A DNA stretch of 64,000 bases from Rhizophagus irregularis (GCF_026210795.1 NC_089438.1:62001-126000), one strand, 5' to 3'. Positions 1 through 14,189 are shown, counted from the first letter of the stretch. Notes: a model not told the origin generated them from the sequence alone. A program made the numbers and translations.

Positions 1-3000
1 CATTAATTGTCATAAAATCGTCTTCACACGAATCTAATGACCGTTAGACCTATTCTATACAACTCACTTAATCCATATGGTATTAGTTAGTTGCTGCCAT
101 TTTAACACACTTTTCGCATACTTTTCAATTTATAATTTAATATATGAATTTTTAAATTTATTAAAGAACTTTTTTGAAAATCTAAGAAAGCGAAAACCAT
201 CCTTTATTGTTGTTCGGTGAGGATGTCTTTTGTCTTTATTATTATTAATAAATTTAGAATTTACTATTTGTAAGAATCGGTTAAATTAAAGATTAAGAAT
301 TTCTTTTCATATTTCAAATATGAATATTTCCTAATATTAGTATCGAAGAAGGTCATGCTCCTATTATCATTAAACCAATTTATGTTGGTCATGATGATGA
401 TGGTCCTTAATGTTTTTTTTTATTTTCAAGTTGAATAGTTGAATACTAAGAGTTGGTCAAAGGTATTTATTTATTATTAATCTGGTCAAATTTATTATTA
501 ATTAGAAAATAATTCTACCGTTTTTTTGTTTAATGAATTTTTTTTTAAAATTGATTAGAGAGGATCACGACTAATTTAATATCAACTAAAATTACTTCCA
601 TGCTTTGAGCTTAAAGAATTACTATCTATTATGTTAATAATAAAATCGACCGAAAATAAAATTGATAATCTGATGTTTTTTTTTAAGAAAAATTTAACCG
701 TAATATAATTCAATTTTAATGCAACAGAAATATTTATTAGAATCCTTTTATCACTTGGAAGTTGTTATTCTACCCCGATCGCACTTCCTAGTTCCTACTT
801 CCTAGTTACTGCTAATAATTCCTTTTCATATTGAAATTCTTCTTTTTCATTTTTAAAATCCAGAAATTCAACGTAAAGGGAAGGGATAGTATGGTAGGTT
901 GAGTGATAGAGAGGCGTATGACAAATATATCATCGACTTCTTATTAAATACAATATAGAATGAAGGTCAGCAAAGCTTGGTCAAATTGCTAAGTTATTTC
1001 AAAATGAAATTGATATTTCTTATGTTTGCCCAATTTTTCAAAAGTTCAAAGTGGCAGAATAAAGATGCAAGTCAATTAGCATGGCTGCAGAAATGATCAT
1101 GAATATTTTTAGAATTATCATCATTTATTGGATGTGAGATTTTCTTTTTGATAAAATTTAATTCTTAAATAATATGTTTAAACGATTAAGTTCTTAATTG
1201 ATGATTTTAATAACAGATAATAAATTGCGCATTCAAACTAAATGAATTTCGTACGTGGAAGCTTGTAAGAATCAGAATTCATAAATAAGTAAATAAATAA
1301 ATAAACATATTTCCACATGTTCCTTTTTTTAAATACGATTCGGGATATTTAATTTGTGGTGTTTTCCGAACGACTTTACTAAATCACACCACTGGCGCGC
1401 GCTCAACGCCATAATGTGCGTTTTCTCAAAAACTATGGTCTAAACTAAACAAGTTATACTAATTAAAATTGCTCAGCAAATATTGTAACAAAAAACTTAC
1501 CCTATAAAAAATTCTAGTTTTTATTCCAAAGAAACTCAGACACATGATAATTAAATACTGCAAAGTGGAATATAATTATTATATGAATAGAAACAGTTTA
1601 GCTAATATACTGATAAAAAGTTAAAGTAACAAATAAAAAAAATACATAAATCTTTTTTTTTTTTTAGCAGTAAATTCAAGAATGGAAAAATAAAATTTAT
1701 TGATTGTTGAGTAAAAGGAATACATAAACTGTATACAAACACTCGAACCTAAACTAACTAAACTAATTTAATCTAAATGGGATAGAAAGGAAAATGACCT
1801 AAAAAAGAGGGTTAGTAAAAAAAATAAAAGCAATATACCTTAAAAAGGCGAAAAAACAAGAAAAATAATTGAAAGGGTAGAGAGGATTAAAAAACTTGTA
1901 CTTAAAAATTTAAAGTCAATACCCACAAATTTTAAAACCTAAACTACGTAAATTATCTAATATCTCCGCTAAGATCTTTGATCATGATTCTTTTATGGGA
2001 CTTGTCCTTCTTTTGCTTCTTTTGCTTCTGGGACTTCGTTTCTAGTGGTTTTCTCAAAATTCTTAGAATTCTTTGATTTTTGTCTGTTGACTTCTTGAAG
2101 TATTTTGAGTCTTGTTGGTTTGATTACTACGTGACTTCTAGACAGTTGTTGATGCTCCCAACAATTCAATGCGTTCTGCATATCTTCCCACCTTCGAAAT
2201 AAACAATAAGCTTACGAGTTTGAATAATTTTGAAACTTTCATTCCTTTCACTTCTGTAAGAAATGAATGTGGGTGATTATCCTTAAATCTGGTAATAAAA
2301 AATACATAAATCATGCGTTGGGTGCTACGGCGTCGTTTCTAAAAGGGGAACTTCAAATTTACCGTTATATGTACTATGATAAATCGGACAGGAAATGATT
2401 TTCTTGACATCTAATAATTCAAATTTTGCTTGTATCGCTCAATTTTTAATGACGGAGACAGTTTATTCGTTCTGACTTACAATACAAAGAATGAAATGCA
2501 AAAACAATCAAAAGATAGGCATCGGCATTATTTCAATAATATATTCACATAGTAAACTATGTGTTTGTACAAATAGCTAAATGGTAAGTGTTATACAAAT
2601 GACTTTTTTAGAACTAAAAATTCAAGGGCATTGAATCAACTTTAGAATCCATTAATTATCTTAATATCAAAGATTCTAATCCATATATTAAAAGCAGTGA
2701 TCTATACATCGACGTAACAAAAAAGAATTGATGAGGGCGATTCATTCACTGGGTGTGAATACAATTACTAAGAGCAACATTTATTAACTCATTTATGGTT
2801 AATTATAAATTCGAATGTCATGATTTTATTAGAAATGAACAAGTTCAAAATAAATCACATTTCATATATGAGTAGCAATTTCATGCAGTTGTGTTGCTCA
2901 CGTTATTTTGATTTATGGAGGTATTATATAATACCGAAATTGATTAAAATTTATTTTTTACAGGTCTGAAAATGGTGATATGATTAAAAATTTTGTTAGG

Positions 3001-4890
3001 CTGATGACTCATAGTAGGTATTAGAGGATATTTCGATATTGTATATTAAATGTGTTCTGTACTAGATAAGTTAATTGAATTTCACGTTAATCGAGATTTC
3101 CTATTCGTTGTTAACGTGCTAGAATGTCTTTTCGCGGAATGAAATTGATGCTTTGAGTGTTTACAAAAAGATAGTTTTCAATATGAGCAGATACTTCAGA
3201 GTAACCAAGTTATTTGCTGCAACAACTGTTCCAGATATGATTGTAGGCGCATTTGAGAATTTAATCGATGAAAGAAGTATAGATGCTAGTCTTTGATTTC
3301 TTATATAATTGTGGCTTATTATCTTTGTAGTATCAATTTTTCGAAAGTTGCAATTTGAATAATATTTTTGGAAATTCTATTAAATCTACTGTTCACTGTT
3401 GATATCAACAACAAAAATTCTTGGAAATCTAAATTACAAGTTATACGTTTATCATGCAAAATCCAATTTGATTTTTTCAATTGTTGATTTTATAGTAAAC
3501 GCGCTCATGAAGTAGCAAAGCTACGGTGGCGCCTTTTGAAAACAAGTGAAGTTTCTTATCAAGTTTATTTTAATTTTAATTTTTGTAGGCGATGTAGATA
3601 GATTTTTTTCTTTTAAGTTATAGTGTAGCTTTTTTTTCTTGTATTATGATTATTTTTTTTTATTTTCGGTTTTCGCTCGCGGGTTTATATATTAGGGTCC
3701 TTAGTGTTACTTTGGCAACGCACCCATAGAAATTATGGAGTTAGTCCGGACATTCTTTTTTTATAGGGTCCAAAAGCCTAACATTGATAAAGTCTTGAAC
3801 ATCACCTAACGTCAGCGTAATCATGAAATGTGTTATTATCTAGTGGGCAACAGAACTTTCGGCCTATGAAACAATGATCACAACCCATTGAAAAAGGATA
3901 TTGTAACAATTCGTACCGCCATGAGTTAATTTAAGCCTATTAAGGTAAGATATTTTTTTATCTTTAAACAAATCGTTATTCATCATATTTGAGAATAGGT
4001 GATATTTTAACTTTTATTTTGGATATTTTGTAATTTTTTTCTTTTTTTTTTTTTGTCGAACCTCAACGTAATTTCTCATCACACTCAAACGCAATCTCTC
4101 ATCCTAAAAATTGTAAAAAAAATTTTCCATCTCATTCAAATTTCATTTCATTCAGCGGAGAAATGCTAATTTCAAAAACTGTACATTTGATGAAATCATT
4201 TTTTCCATATTTTACACATTTTCATAAAATTACTATTAACCTATTTACTTCTATTATTATTTAGTTTATAAATATAAATTGTAAAAATATTATCTAGTAC
4301 CGTTGCTACTATTTCCTTTAGTTTTTTTATGTATAAATGAATTTAAAAAAAAATTCTCAGAAAAGTAGTTATAAAGCCACAGGTGCTTTTATAAGACTGT
4401 TCGGTTTTTTCGGGTATCTGCTGCTTTTATTTGCGACATTTAATTACGATAATTTATTAAGAAACATCATTTTAAATAGCCATTGCTTGACATTTTAGCT
4501 TTTTAAATATGAATTTATTTAAAAAAAATCGCGGCATTTTATATCGAATTAATTTTTTCGAATTATAATATATATATAACCAGTGGTGTTGTATTTAACT
4601 GGTGAAAACATCATTTTCTTAGACAAATTTTCTAATCCTAGTTTACTTATTATACACAATAATCTAATCTATATTTATATATACTGATAATCACTATAAA
4701 TTAAATAAATTCAACATTAAGTTTAGTGTTATAATATACATTATAAATTATACATAATAAAATAATTGGAGTGAGCTATTTTAGAGGTTAGGAAAAATTA
4801 TCGATCACTTCATGATATATTTTTTTCCTAAAATATTTTTTCTGAGTAGTATATCTTACTAATCTTTTTTCTCTTATTAAATTCATTTTT
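1..4890. other. AT-rich intergenic DNA, no supported gene
   Basis: I see no convincing gene, RNA gene or bounded repeat in this stretch. It is AT-rich with many homopolymer runs. The only protein-like string is a 37-residue ATG frame at 3183-3296 on the plus strand, beginning M-S-R-Y-F-R-V-T-K. It is too short to call without homologs. A lysine-rich 62-residue frame on the minus strand at 1993-2181 has low complexity and is not called either. Confidence 0.5.
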
Positions 4891-4894
4891 TTTT

Positions 4895-5160
4895 TATAAT
4901 CATCGTCGTAGCCATAAAACAGAGATATATTTATCGGTGGATTATCCAAATAAACAGTGCTTTGAGCAATGCTTCATTCACTTGACTTCATCTTAAGGTT
5001 ACTTTTAGTTCTGCTATGAATTTTCCATCAATATCTCTTTCATCCTTTACTGTATTTTTAGCTGGCTTAGTTACCCCAATATTGAAATCACTCAGTATTT
5101 CGGTTAATGTAAATTATCTACTATTAATAATTTGATCTTCCCTGGTTGATTGGTTAATAA
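4895..5160 (-). pseudogene. decayed AIG1-type GTPase fragment
   Basis: Read on the minus strand, this stretch aligns by eye with the second GTPase domain of the neighbouring gene. It has counterparts of the D-N-P-P-I-N-I segment, of the I-D-G-K segment and of the start of the P-loop region, in the same order, but broken by stops and small indels. It lies directly downstream of the intact gene, so it is probably a third GTPase unit lost after tandem duplication. The boundaries are approximate. Confidence 0.6.
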
Positions 5161-5251
5161 AAATCTTAATTAGGTTTTTAGTCACGTCTATTTTAAAATA
5201 ACAACTTATTAGTATATATTTAATTACATATTAATATTAAAATGAATCTTA

Positions 5252-8200
5252 CTAACTTGTGAGAAATTTCAAAATGTAATTATCGCGTCCTATTTCTTCT
5301 GGAATTTCTGGTTTTAGATTGCGTTTTAATTCTTCAGTAATACTTTCTATAGCAATTTCATTACATAATTCATCACCCTTTTCCTGGAATACTTTATTCA
5401 AGTGGTCTAACAATTTGGTTCTTGACCAATCTCTTCTTTTTTTACTTAATTTAATCGTTGCTTCATCATCTTTGTCTTTTACATTAATATTTATCGGGGG
5501 ATTGTCCACGTAAACAATATTTTGACGTATTTTAGCAACTGCTTCATTCTGTTTACACAAATCTTCTTTATCTTTTTTGCATTTGTCTTCATTTTTAAAA
5601 TTACTAAATTTAGTTCTCACAATAGTAATATGTTCATGAATATCATTGCCAAAGATAGCTTCCACTTCATCTGCCGTGATTTTTCCATCAATAACAAATA
5701 AAATGTGACATATCTCTTTTATTTTTTCCGATAATTTTATTATATTCTTAATTGGCTTAGTTACGTCAACATCAATCACATTGTATTTCTTTTCGATCTT
5801 TCCAGAGTAATAATGAGAATCACCCAGCACTTCAGCTAATGTAGATTTACCACTATTAATGCGACCAACTATTAACAAATTCCTAATTCCCACTTTTGGA
5901 ATATTAAAACTAAATTTCGGATTTTCTAAATTTAAACTGCGGTTCAATTTTTTAGACTTCATTCTGACCGATCGATTCATTTGCGCTAAATTTATAGTTT
6001 GATCATTATAATTCTTAAAGTTTAATGTATCGCCAATCGGACCAGCAACATTTCCCAAGAAGATTTTATCATAGTATTTTTCTGAGATTACTTTATTCAA
6101 ATGATCTAGCAGTATAGTTCTTGACTTTTCTCTTCTTCTTTCATTAACTATAATTGTTTCCCTATCGTCTTCATCATGAACAAAAATATTTATCGGGGGA
6201 TTGTCTATATGGACGATACTTTTACATAATTTGGCAACTGTTTCATTTTCATTATACAAATCGTCTTTATCTTTTTTGCACTCTCTTTCATTTTTAAAGT
6301 TGCTAAATTTAGTTCTCACAATAGTGATATATTCAGCAATATCGTTTCCAAAAATGGAATCTTCAAGCAAGTTAAACGTACTTTCTTCTTCTGCCGTAAA
6401 TTTTCCGTCAATCACAAATAATATTTGGCTAACTCCTTCCGGTATCAAATAATTTACTTCTGGCATTTTTTTATACATAACTTCCTTATTAGTTAACGCC
6501 ATTCCAATGTCATCAACCACATGATATTTAATTCCTTCCCATTCAAAAATTTGTTTTCGGAAATTTTTAGAGCACTTGCTCTCAACAGTATTACTTAATA
6601 CATTGGACAGTGTGGATTTACCACTACCTGCATGACCAATTATTAATAAATTCCTGGGATTTCCTTTTTTCTTTTTTTCATCTAATTGATTATTAAATCT
6701 GGTATTATCTGATGAAATAAAAATATGGTAAATTATTAATAAAAAATAAGTAATTTTAATAACCAATATATTAAACTTACTTCTTGAATTTAAATATTGC
6801 GAATTACTTCTGTTATCATTATTAGGTATATTAAGATGTGAGGATTGTTGATCAAAAGATCCAGTTTTTAATTGGCTTAAATTTTCATTTACTTTTTCCA
6901 TATCGAGTTTTGATTTTGGTTCGCCGTTTTCATTTAATTTACTATTGAGTTTGGTAGTGTCCGATGAAGTAACTAATATAATAATTATTAATAAAAAAAA
7001 ATAATTTTAATATTGATCAGTACAATTAATTTATTAAACTTACTTCTTGAATTTAGATTTTGATAGTTAGAAGGAATAGTTAAATCGTCATCATCAGTCT
7101 TCGAACTTTTGTCTTCATTAGGCATGTTAAGATACGGAGATTGTAGATCAAAAGAAGTTTTTAAAATTTCATATACTTCCTCAATATCGGGTCTTGATTT
7201 TGGTTCACCATCCCAACATTTTTGATATAATCGTTGATACTTTAGAGGTGTACCTTCAGTTGGTTCTTCTCTATTACCATCTTTAATGTGATCTTTAAGT
7301 AAACTCCGCTCACAGCCAGAAAAAGGAGGACGCCCGCTTGAAATTTCCCATAATAAAACACCTAAACTATAAATATCTGACTTCTTATCCTTTTTATACT
7401 TGATACTCTTAAAACATTGTGGTTCAATATATTCAATCACCCCACAATTGTTACCCATTGAATTAGATGTAATATCTGCCAACTTCTTAGATAATCCAAA
7501 GTCTGCAATTAATAATTTTCCATTATTCACTAATATATTTTTTGAGTGCTACATAATGATTGACATTATTTATTAAAATTATCACCAAAACCAATATCAT
7601 AAACAAAATATTATAAAACAAATATTCCTTTACCAAGTCTCTATGGATTATCTCTTTAGAGTGTAAAAATTTCAATCCACTAGTAATATCCAACGCCATT
7701 TGACTTTTATTATTCCATTTTAAGGAAGTAAAGTTTTTTTTCAAATAATCTCTTAAATTTCCTTCATTGGCATATTCCAGCACCAAAATATAATACTCAG
7801 AATCTGTTAAATTGAAATATAAATAGGTTAGGCTGGACTGTATAAATAAATTATTTAAAAAAAATCTTAACATAAACCTTTTGTTATTCCCAGGATACGA
7901 TTTATGTTTTGATGATAATCAACCTCGCGAAGGAGACTTAACTAAAAAAAAAAATGGTAAACAACAAAATTAATTTCATTTATATGTATATACCAAGCTA
8001 ACATGCTGTACAACATAAAAGGTCGATTCCTACCTCTTTAATAAACCTTTTATTAACCTCATTAAGCTCATCTTCTTCAATATTTGAATTGTTATTAAAA
8101 AAAATTTTTAATGCAACTAATCCTGCATTAGCCAAATTTGCTTTATTCACTTTACCGAAACCTCCCCTATCAATTTCGGTGATTTGACTAAATTTATCGT

Positions 8201-8264
8201 ATTCAAAATAACGGATATATTCGTTCTTTATCTTTTTCTCAATCCATTCTTTTATTGAAGTCAT
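5252..8264 (-). CDS. protein kinase fused to two AIG1-type GTPase domains
   Basis: I derived six minus-strand exons: 8264-8034, 7941-7878, 7803-7634, 7548-7044, 6972-6781 and 6708-5252. All have GT..AG boundaries and consistent phases, giving 872 aa. The 5' half is a kinase: a G-G-F-G-K-V loop, the V-A-L-K lysine, H-R-D-L across the third intron and a D-F-G. A linker containing E-P-K-S and L-N-S-R segments is duplicated in exons 4 and 5. Two P-loop GTPase domains of the AIG1/GIMAP type follow, with G-H-A-G-S-G-K-S-T and G-R-I-N-S-G-K-S-T, and R-T-K-F in each. The second domain lacks a clear D-x-x-G switch. Intron 6780-6709 is 72 bp with no stop, so it reads as coding if ignored. The start is the ATG of M-T-S-I-K-E-W; the frame extends upstream only through a TTG. 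The substrate is unknown. A signalling or receptor role is inference. Confidence 0.75.
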
Positions 8265-10702
8265 TTTGTCATTTAAATTAAAATAGTGAAATTGTAATTT
8301 TTTAGGGGAGAAAATTTTTTTTTTTTCAGCGTTATGAAGTCCGGGGACATTACAAATAATCCCGTTAATGGTTACATGTTGCAATTGATGCGTGCACAGA
8401 TGATGAACATCTATGCATGTTGCCAATCCACTTTAAGCATTGATCAACTGCAATACCTTAAGTTATAATCAATTGGGAATGTAGATATCACCTAAAAAGG
8501 AAAGTCAAATTAATATAATTTTTAAACTTGTGAACATTTTACAAGGTGAGAATTATTTATTCAAACTTAACTCTCCTGTTGAATTAACTTTTTTTTAAAA
8601 AAAAAGATGGCGGCATTAAATGTAAAGCGACAGTTGCTTAGAGTCTACCTTACTTTATAATAAATAATTGGCATTGAATAATTTCTCTGATAAAAACTTG
8701 AATATCTCAATAACTGTAAAATGTTAAGCGGCTGAAAATTTTAACGTTGATGTATAAATAATATATTTTTTAAAATATTTATTCATCATTTTGAGTCCAT
8801 ACACATTGAATTTCTTAATAACCAATAATCTAATTGAGTTAAAATTGCATGTATCATAAAGTTAACATCCCTCTCTTAATTTTGGCGATAATTTTGATCA
8901 TTAGATTATTGAGAAAATCAAAATTTATTTTCTGTGGTAGTTTAATTTAGTTTTCTCAACAAATAATAACCTATCTCATATGAAATTAATATATTTTGTA
9001 GAAAAACACCAGTTCAATAAATATAAAAATTTGGTTCAATTTTGGAGTCCTGAGTGATTGATGAGGGAATTTAATATACTGTATAATGCACGGATCTCTG
9101 CACGGATTTGCCGATCTCCAACCTAATGTCCTAAGAAAAAATTTTTGATATTATTTGTAAGATTCTATTATATGCTAATATTCATTTACATATTTATTTA
9201 TTTTTATGTATTTCATAATGGTGTTATTTAGGCATTTAACAATATTAATAGAAAATTAATAAATATACAATAATTTCTTTTAAATAGAAAGTAAATAACA
9301 TGAGATACAATATCTATGTATAAATAAATCCATTATTTATTTAATCAATTTTACGTTACATGGCACTAACACACTGTATTATTTATATTGTAAAAAAAAA
9401 AAGAATAAAATCAAGATTCGTTAAAAAATTAATTATAATTACCGGTATTATGGTAATGTTCGATATATGCACAGTAATAAAAAGAAACTAGACGATAGAT
9501 TTAACATGATTTTAGTGTTGTCAACTCCAACAGTAATATCTCTTCTCGTATCATCTCTGAAAATTGATTGTACAAATTTCTCAGAGACAAACTAAATAAT
9601 GTCGTGTCACAACATATATAGCATTTTATCATGTATTTTTGATTTTATTTATTTATTTTTTTTTATGACAAACTTAAAACAAATAGTTCATTGTATTATG
9701 GTAACATTTTTTTTCCACGCATTAAGAACCTTTTAATATTTGAATGATGCAAAGCCAAATTCTGATAAAATGAATTTTTTTAAAAAAACAACGAAAGGCA
9801 ACGATGAAGTATAATGAAGAACATCATTCAAGATATACTGAAAAGAATGAAATAAACGAAATAAAATATACTGAAAGAAAAAAAATAACGAAACAAATTA
9901 ATAATAAACGAAAAAAAATATTAAAATATTGATCAATTTTAACTCAAGATCGCTCGCAATTAATAAAATTATTCCAGCATGCTTTACAGAAGCATGGTTT
10001 AGGATATTGAAGAAATCATCGACTGGTGTAAAAAGTTGGTGAAAAGGATCAAAATAAGGGATTTGAATGTAACTTGGATTAACATTTATGGTAATCTCGG
10101 ATGGGAAATGTGAATTTTTAATTTTAATTTTTATTACACAAAGGGAACGGTGAGGTATCAGTACAAATTACAAACACTAAAACCGAAAGTAATTCAAAAA
10201 CTGAGAACCAAATCGCTATGAAGGCGATGTCACCTTGGTACGGGATATTCTAAGAACATTGCCAGATCGATAGGAATTGGGAAATGTGAATATTTATTCA
10301 TTTTATGAATAGTTTAGGAGAAATACAATGAAACTCATAAAACTATTCTAAGAATATAAACAGAATACATTATATAACTTTGTCCACAACAACGAACAAG
10401 TTCCCTGAAGCGGACCCTAACTAGTAATAAAAGGAAAAAAACTATTTAAAAACACAACCGAATCTAAATAGGAATTGGAAAATGTGAATGTGCAGACTGT
10501 TGTAGAGATAGTGATAGAGGCTATTGTCACGTGACTGACAATTTTGCCAACTGATCATTTTATTTTAGAGTGTCCTTAAAGTAGACTGGGTTCAGGTCAC
10601 AACTGTATTAATCACGTGACGATTACTTTGAAAAAACTTAGGGTTTAAAGCCTAGATCCCAGTTCAGGATAAATTGTCCAAATATCATCGAGAGCATAGT
10701 AA
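8265..10702. other. AT-rich intergenic DNA
   Basis: No gene is seen. Three short copies of a G-G-A-A-A-T-G-T-G-A-A-T-like string occur near 10,100, 10,275 and 10,472. They may mark old insertions or duplications. Two CACGTGAC palindromes lie near 10,535 and 10,613. Confidence 0.4.
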
Positions 10703-10896
10703 ACATGTAGTGTATGGTTGGCTATGTATGTAGGGTATGATTAAACATCACATATAAAAGGATCACGTGACCATACGTGGTACAGAATAGAACTATCTAA
10801 GCCTTTCCTTATTTGGTAATAAACAATGTAGATCTGTATGGAACGCGTGTGAAATTTTGCATACCCTACATATATAAGTATCCATACACTACATGT
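10703..10896. mobile_element. small MITE with ACATGTAGTG termini
   Basis: The ends are imperfect inverted repeats of about 40 bp: ACATGTAGTGTATGG at the left and its complement ending CACTACATGT at the right, each followed inward by TATGTA and GTAGGGTATG blocks. There is no coding capacity. The centre holds a TCACGTGA palindrome. I found no clear target duplication. Confidence 0.65.
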
Positions 10897-12553
10897 TATC
10901 GTAACACCCAATATATCATCTGATGATCATCTGATTTGTTGTAGTACAATATGATCTTCTCGCATGATTATATCACGTTTAATAAGTGATTTTGTAACTT
11001 TCATAACTCTTCTTTTTTCTCTTTTTTTCTTTAATGTCAGACAAAAAGTTTATAAAAAGCTATAAATATCGAGTTTAATAATTATTTAAGTATAAAATTT
11101 ATTGTTGGTTTATTTTTAACTACTATATTAACTGTTTTTATTTTTTTTGTTTATCTTCTTTATACAAAGATTAGAGTGTAATTTTGGTACTTTGATCATT
11201 CTTTGAAGGCTAAATAAAGTTGCTTAACAAGTATAGCATTACTCAAATAGTTATTTTTATTGAATTATTTTACATAGGAGTTATAATTATACTTTGTACC
11301 AATATTAAATGCATTATACATTTTTTAAATCTCTTTAAGCAATATGTGTTTATATATTTATTTAGGTTATTTATTATACTTGTTTTATTATATCTATTAG
11401 GAGAGTTAGAAGAAATGCATTTTTATATTTATTTAGGTGTTATTTATTATCTGTTATATTTATTTTATTAATAGATATGCATTTTTATATTATGATGTTA
11501 TTTATTATATTTGCTTTATTATAGTATCTATCAGGAGACATAGAAAACACGCATTTTTATATTTGTTTACGTGATTTATTTTATTAATAAATAAGCAGAC
11601 ATAAATTTCAAATAAATTTCAAAGTAAAAATCAAACGAACTTATCATTTTTTATCAATAAAGCATATTTTATTGTTTTATTAACTTTTAGTAAATAATTT
11701 TTTTTATTAAATTTAAAAACAAAATTTTAAGAGTAAAAAATCAATATTTTTTATACTTTAAGTATGAAAATTAATTTTTTTTAATATTTTTAAAAGTGCG
11801 AGAAGTGAAAAATTTTGCAATTAAAATTTTTCTAAGATAAATATTATGCAAAAAAGCAAATGAGGCTAATGCATCACAAAAAATTACATGGAGAGTAGAA
11901 AAGTGACGGTAATATTGGGTAAATTACTCATATAAGTGACTACTGTACCATTGCATATTTACTCCAGTATCACTGTCACTTTTTTACCCCATGTAATTTT
12001 TTGTGGCGCATCAGCTTCATTTGCTTTTTTGTGTAACATTTATCTTAGAAAAATTTTAATTGCAAAATTTTTCGCTTCTTGCACTTTTAAAATATTTAAA
12101 AAATTAAATTTTCATACTTAAAGTATAAAAAATATTGATTTCTTCCTCTTAAAATTTTATGTTTTTAAATTTAATAAAAAAACTAAAAGTTAATAAAACA
12201 ATAAAATATGCTTTATTAATAAAAAATGATAAGTTCATTTGATTTTTACTTTGAAATTTATATCTGCTTATTTATTAATAAAATAAAATGCATAACCCAT
12301 AAAATAAATGTAATAAATAATACTTAAATAAATATAAAAATGCGCGTCTCCTATATCTCCTAATAAATATAATAAAGCAAATACAATAAATAACATTTAA
12401 ATAATATAAAAATGTGTATCTCCTAATGAAATAAATATAATAAATAATACTTAAATAAATATAAAATGTGTCTCTTTTAACTTTCCTAATAGATATAATA
12501 AAACAAATATGATAAATAACCTAAATAAATATATAAATATGTGTTGTATAAAG

Positions 12554-12830
12554 AGGACCCCAGATATCTAATATAAAGGTCATAATGGACTTTTGGCCAA
12601 AAACACCACTTTTTGCTGAAACTCAAAAAATCGTTTCCAGTGATTCAATTTTAATGAACTTTTTTTTATTTTGTAGCCCTCATTTAGCTCTACAATTTAA
12701 AAAAACGTTCATCAAAATTGGACCACTAGATGCCGAGATATTTACAAAAAACGATTTTTTGAACCCTGAAAAATGGGCCAATCTGCCAAAAGTGTGACTT
12801 ATGACCTGTTTTGGAGATATCCGGGGTCCT
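12554..12830. mobile_element. AGGACCCC-ended MITE, copy 1
   Basis: The ends are AGGACCCCAGATATCT and GATATCCGGGGTCCT, inverted. The flanks GTATAAAG and GTCTAAAG agree at 7 of 8 bases, consistent with an 8-bp target duplication. A second copy of the same sequence is at 41425-41721, and an element with related ends is at 42163-42807. It interrupts the right arm of the large foldback, so it is younger than that element. Confidence 0.8.
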
Positions 12831-12935
12831 GTCTAAAGAGATTTAAAAAATGTATAATGCACTTAATATTGTTACAAAGTATAATTATAACTCCATAAAT
12901 ATGTAAAATAATTCAAAAAAATAATTATTAAAGTA

Positions 12936-13904
12936 CACTGGTAAAAAAATGGTCTATCCTACACATATCCTACACATATCTTACACATATCGGGTACTCA
13001 AAATGTAGAAAATCATACACAAATAATACACATATCATACACATATCGGGTACTCATATATATAGTATACTTATCAGGTACCTGATACACTCCCGCGCAA
13101 TAAGTTTAGGACCACCTTATTTTTGTTTATATTAATAAAGTTTTATTCTTATTTATATAATTTATTTTTTTTAAAAAAAAATTTGTGTTATAATTTTTTG
13201 AATAAACATAAAAAATTACCATATTTGCATTTATAAATCATGTAAAATAAAGTTTTTTTTTAATAGTAAAATTTTAACTCTTTAACTAAAGCAGTTACAG
13301 TAAAATGAATACAAAATTCTAATAGTTTAGCTAACAATAAAATTATATTCCAAATTTCATGAAAATTGAGTCAGTAGTTATCGAGAAATTAATAATTAAA
13401 GATCGACAATTTATATATGAAAATCATTTATTTATTAGGTCAAATATATAAATTGTCGATTCTTAATTGTTAATTTCTCAATAACTACTGATTCGATCTT
13501 TACGAAATTTGAAATATAATCTTATGTTTACCTAACTATTTAAATTTTGTACTTATTTTTGTTGTAATCACTCTGGTTGAAAAGTTAAAAATTTGTCATT
13601 GAGAAAAAAACCTTGTATTATATGATTTATAAAGATCAATATGATAATTTTTTATATTTATTCAAGAAATTACAATGTAAAGAATTTTTTTTAAAAAAAA
13701 ACTTATATAAATAAGAATAAAACATTATTTATATAAACAAAAATAAGGTGGTCCTAAACTTATTGCGCGGGAGTGTATATATATGATATATATATTAGTA
13801 CCCGATATGTGTATGATATGTGTATTATTTGTGTATGATTTTCTACATTTTGAGTACCCGATATGTGTAAGATATGTGTAGGATAAATCATTTTTTTACC
13901 AGTG
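12936..13904. mobile_element. CACTGG-ended (CACTA-like) MITE
   Basis: The terminal inverted repeat begins CACTGGTAAAAAAATG and continues with short ACACATATC repeats. It is flanked on both sides by GTA (12933-12935 and 13905-13907). CACTG-type ends with a 3-bp target duplication fit the CACTA/EnSpm group. It splits the right arm of the foldback and is itself split by a Tc1-like foldback at 13088-13775. Confidence 0.75.
13088..13775. mobile_element. Tc1/mariner-like foldback MITE nested in the CACTGG element
   Basis: It begins CACTCCCGCGCAATAAG and ends with the complement, with TA on both sides (13086-13087 and 13776-13777), the target used by Tc1/mariner transposons. Nearly the whole element is an inverted repeat, with the centre near 13430. 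There is no transposase, so it would need help in trans. Confidence 0.75.
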
Positions 13905-14189
13905 GTAATGCTATACTTGTTAAGCAACTTTATTTAGCTTTTAAAAAATGACCAAAGTACCAAAATTATGCTCTAATCTTTGTATAAAGAAAGATAAACA
14001 AAAAAATAAAAATAGTTAATATAGTAGTTAAAAATAAACTAACAATAAATTTTATACTTAAATAATTATTTAAACTCGATATTTACAGCTTTTTATAAAC
14101 TTTTTGTCTGATATTAAAGAAAGAAAGAGAAAAAAGAAGAAAGAGTTACAAAAGTTATAAAATTACTGTTGTTAAACATAAATAAATAA

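Larger units (their letters stand above)
10974..14178. repeat. 2-kb foldback element (long palindrome) with insertions in its right arm
   Basis: The left arm, 10974 to about 11925, is the near-complete inverted complement of the right arm, about 11955-14178. The loop is only some 30 bp, near 11940. The right arm is longer because it holds a 277-bp AGGACCCC element and a 969-bp CACTGG element; without them the arms are of equal length (about 950 versus 970 bp). There is no coding capacity; the small open frames here are side effects of AT-rich sequence. Confidence 0.85.

Noticed and set aside
7998-8426. Longer N-terminus for the kinase gene
   Set aside because: The extension depends on a TTG start and does not look like protein; the ATG of M-T-S-I-K-E-W is shared with the paralog at 51881.
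11220-11471. 83-residue open frame of I/L/Y/F residues
   Set aside because: It is inside the foldback element in AT-rich sequence; the apparent membrane protein is a composition effect, and the frame starts with a TTG.
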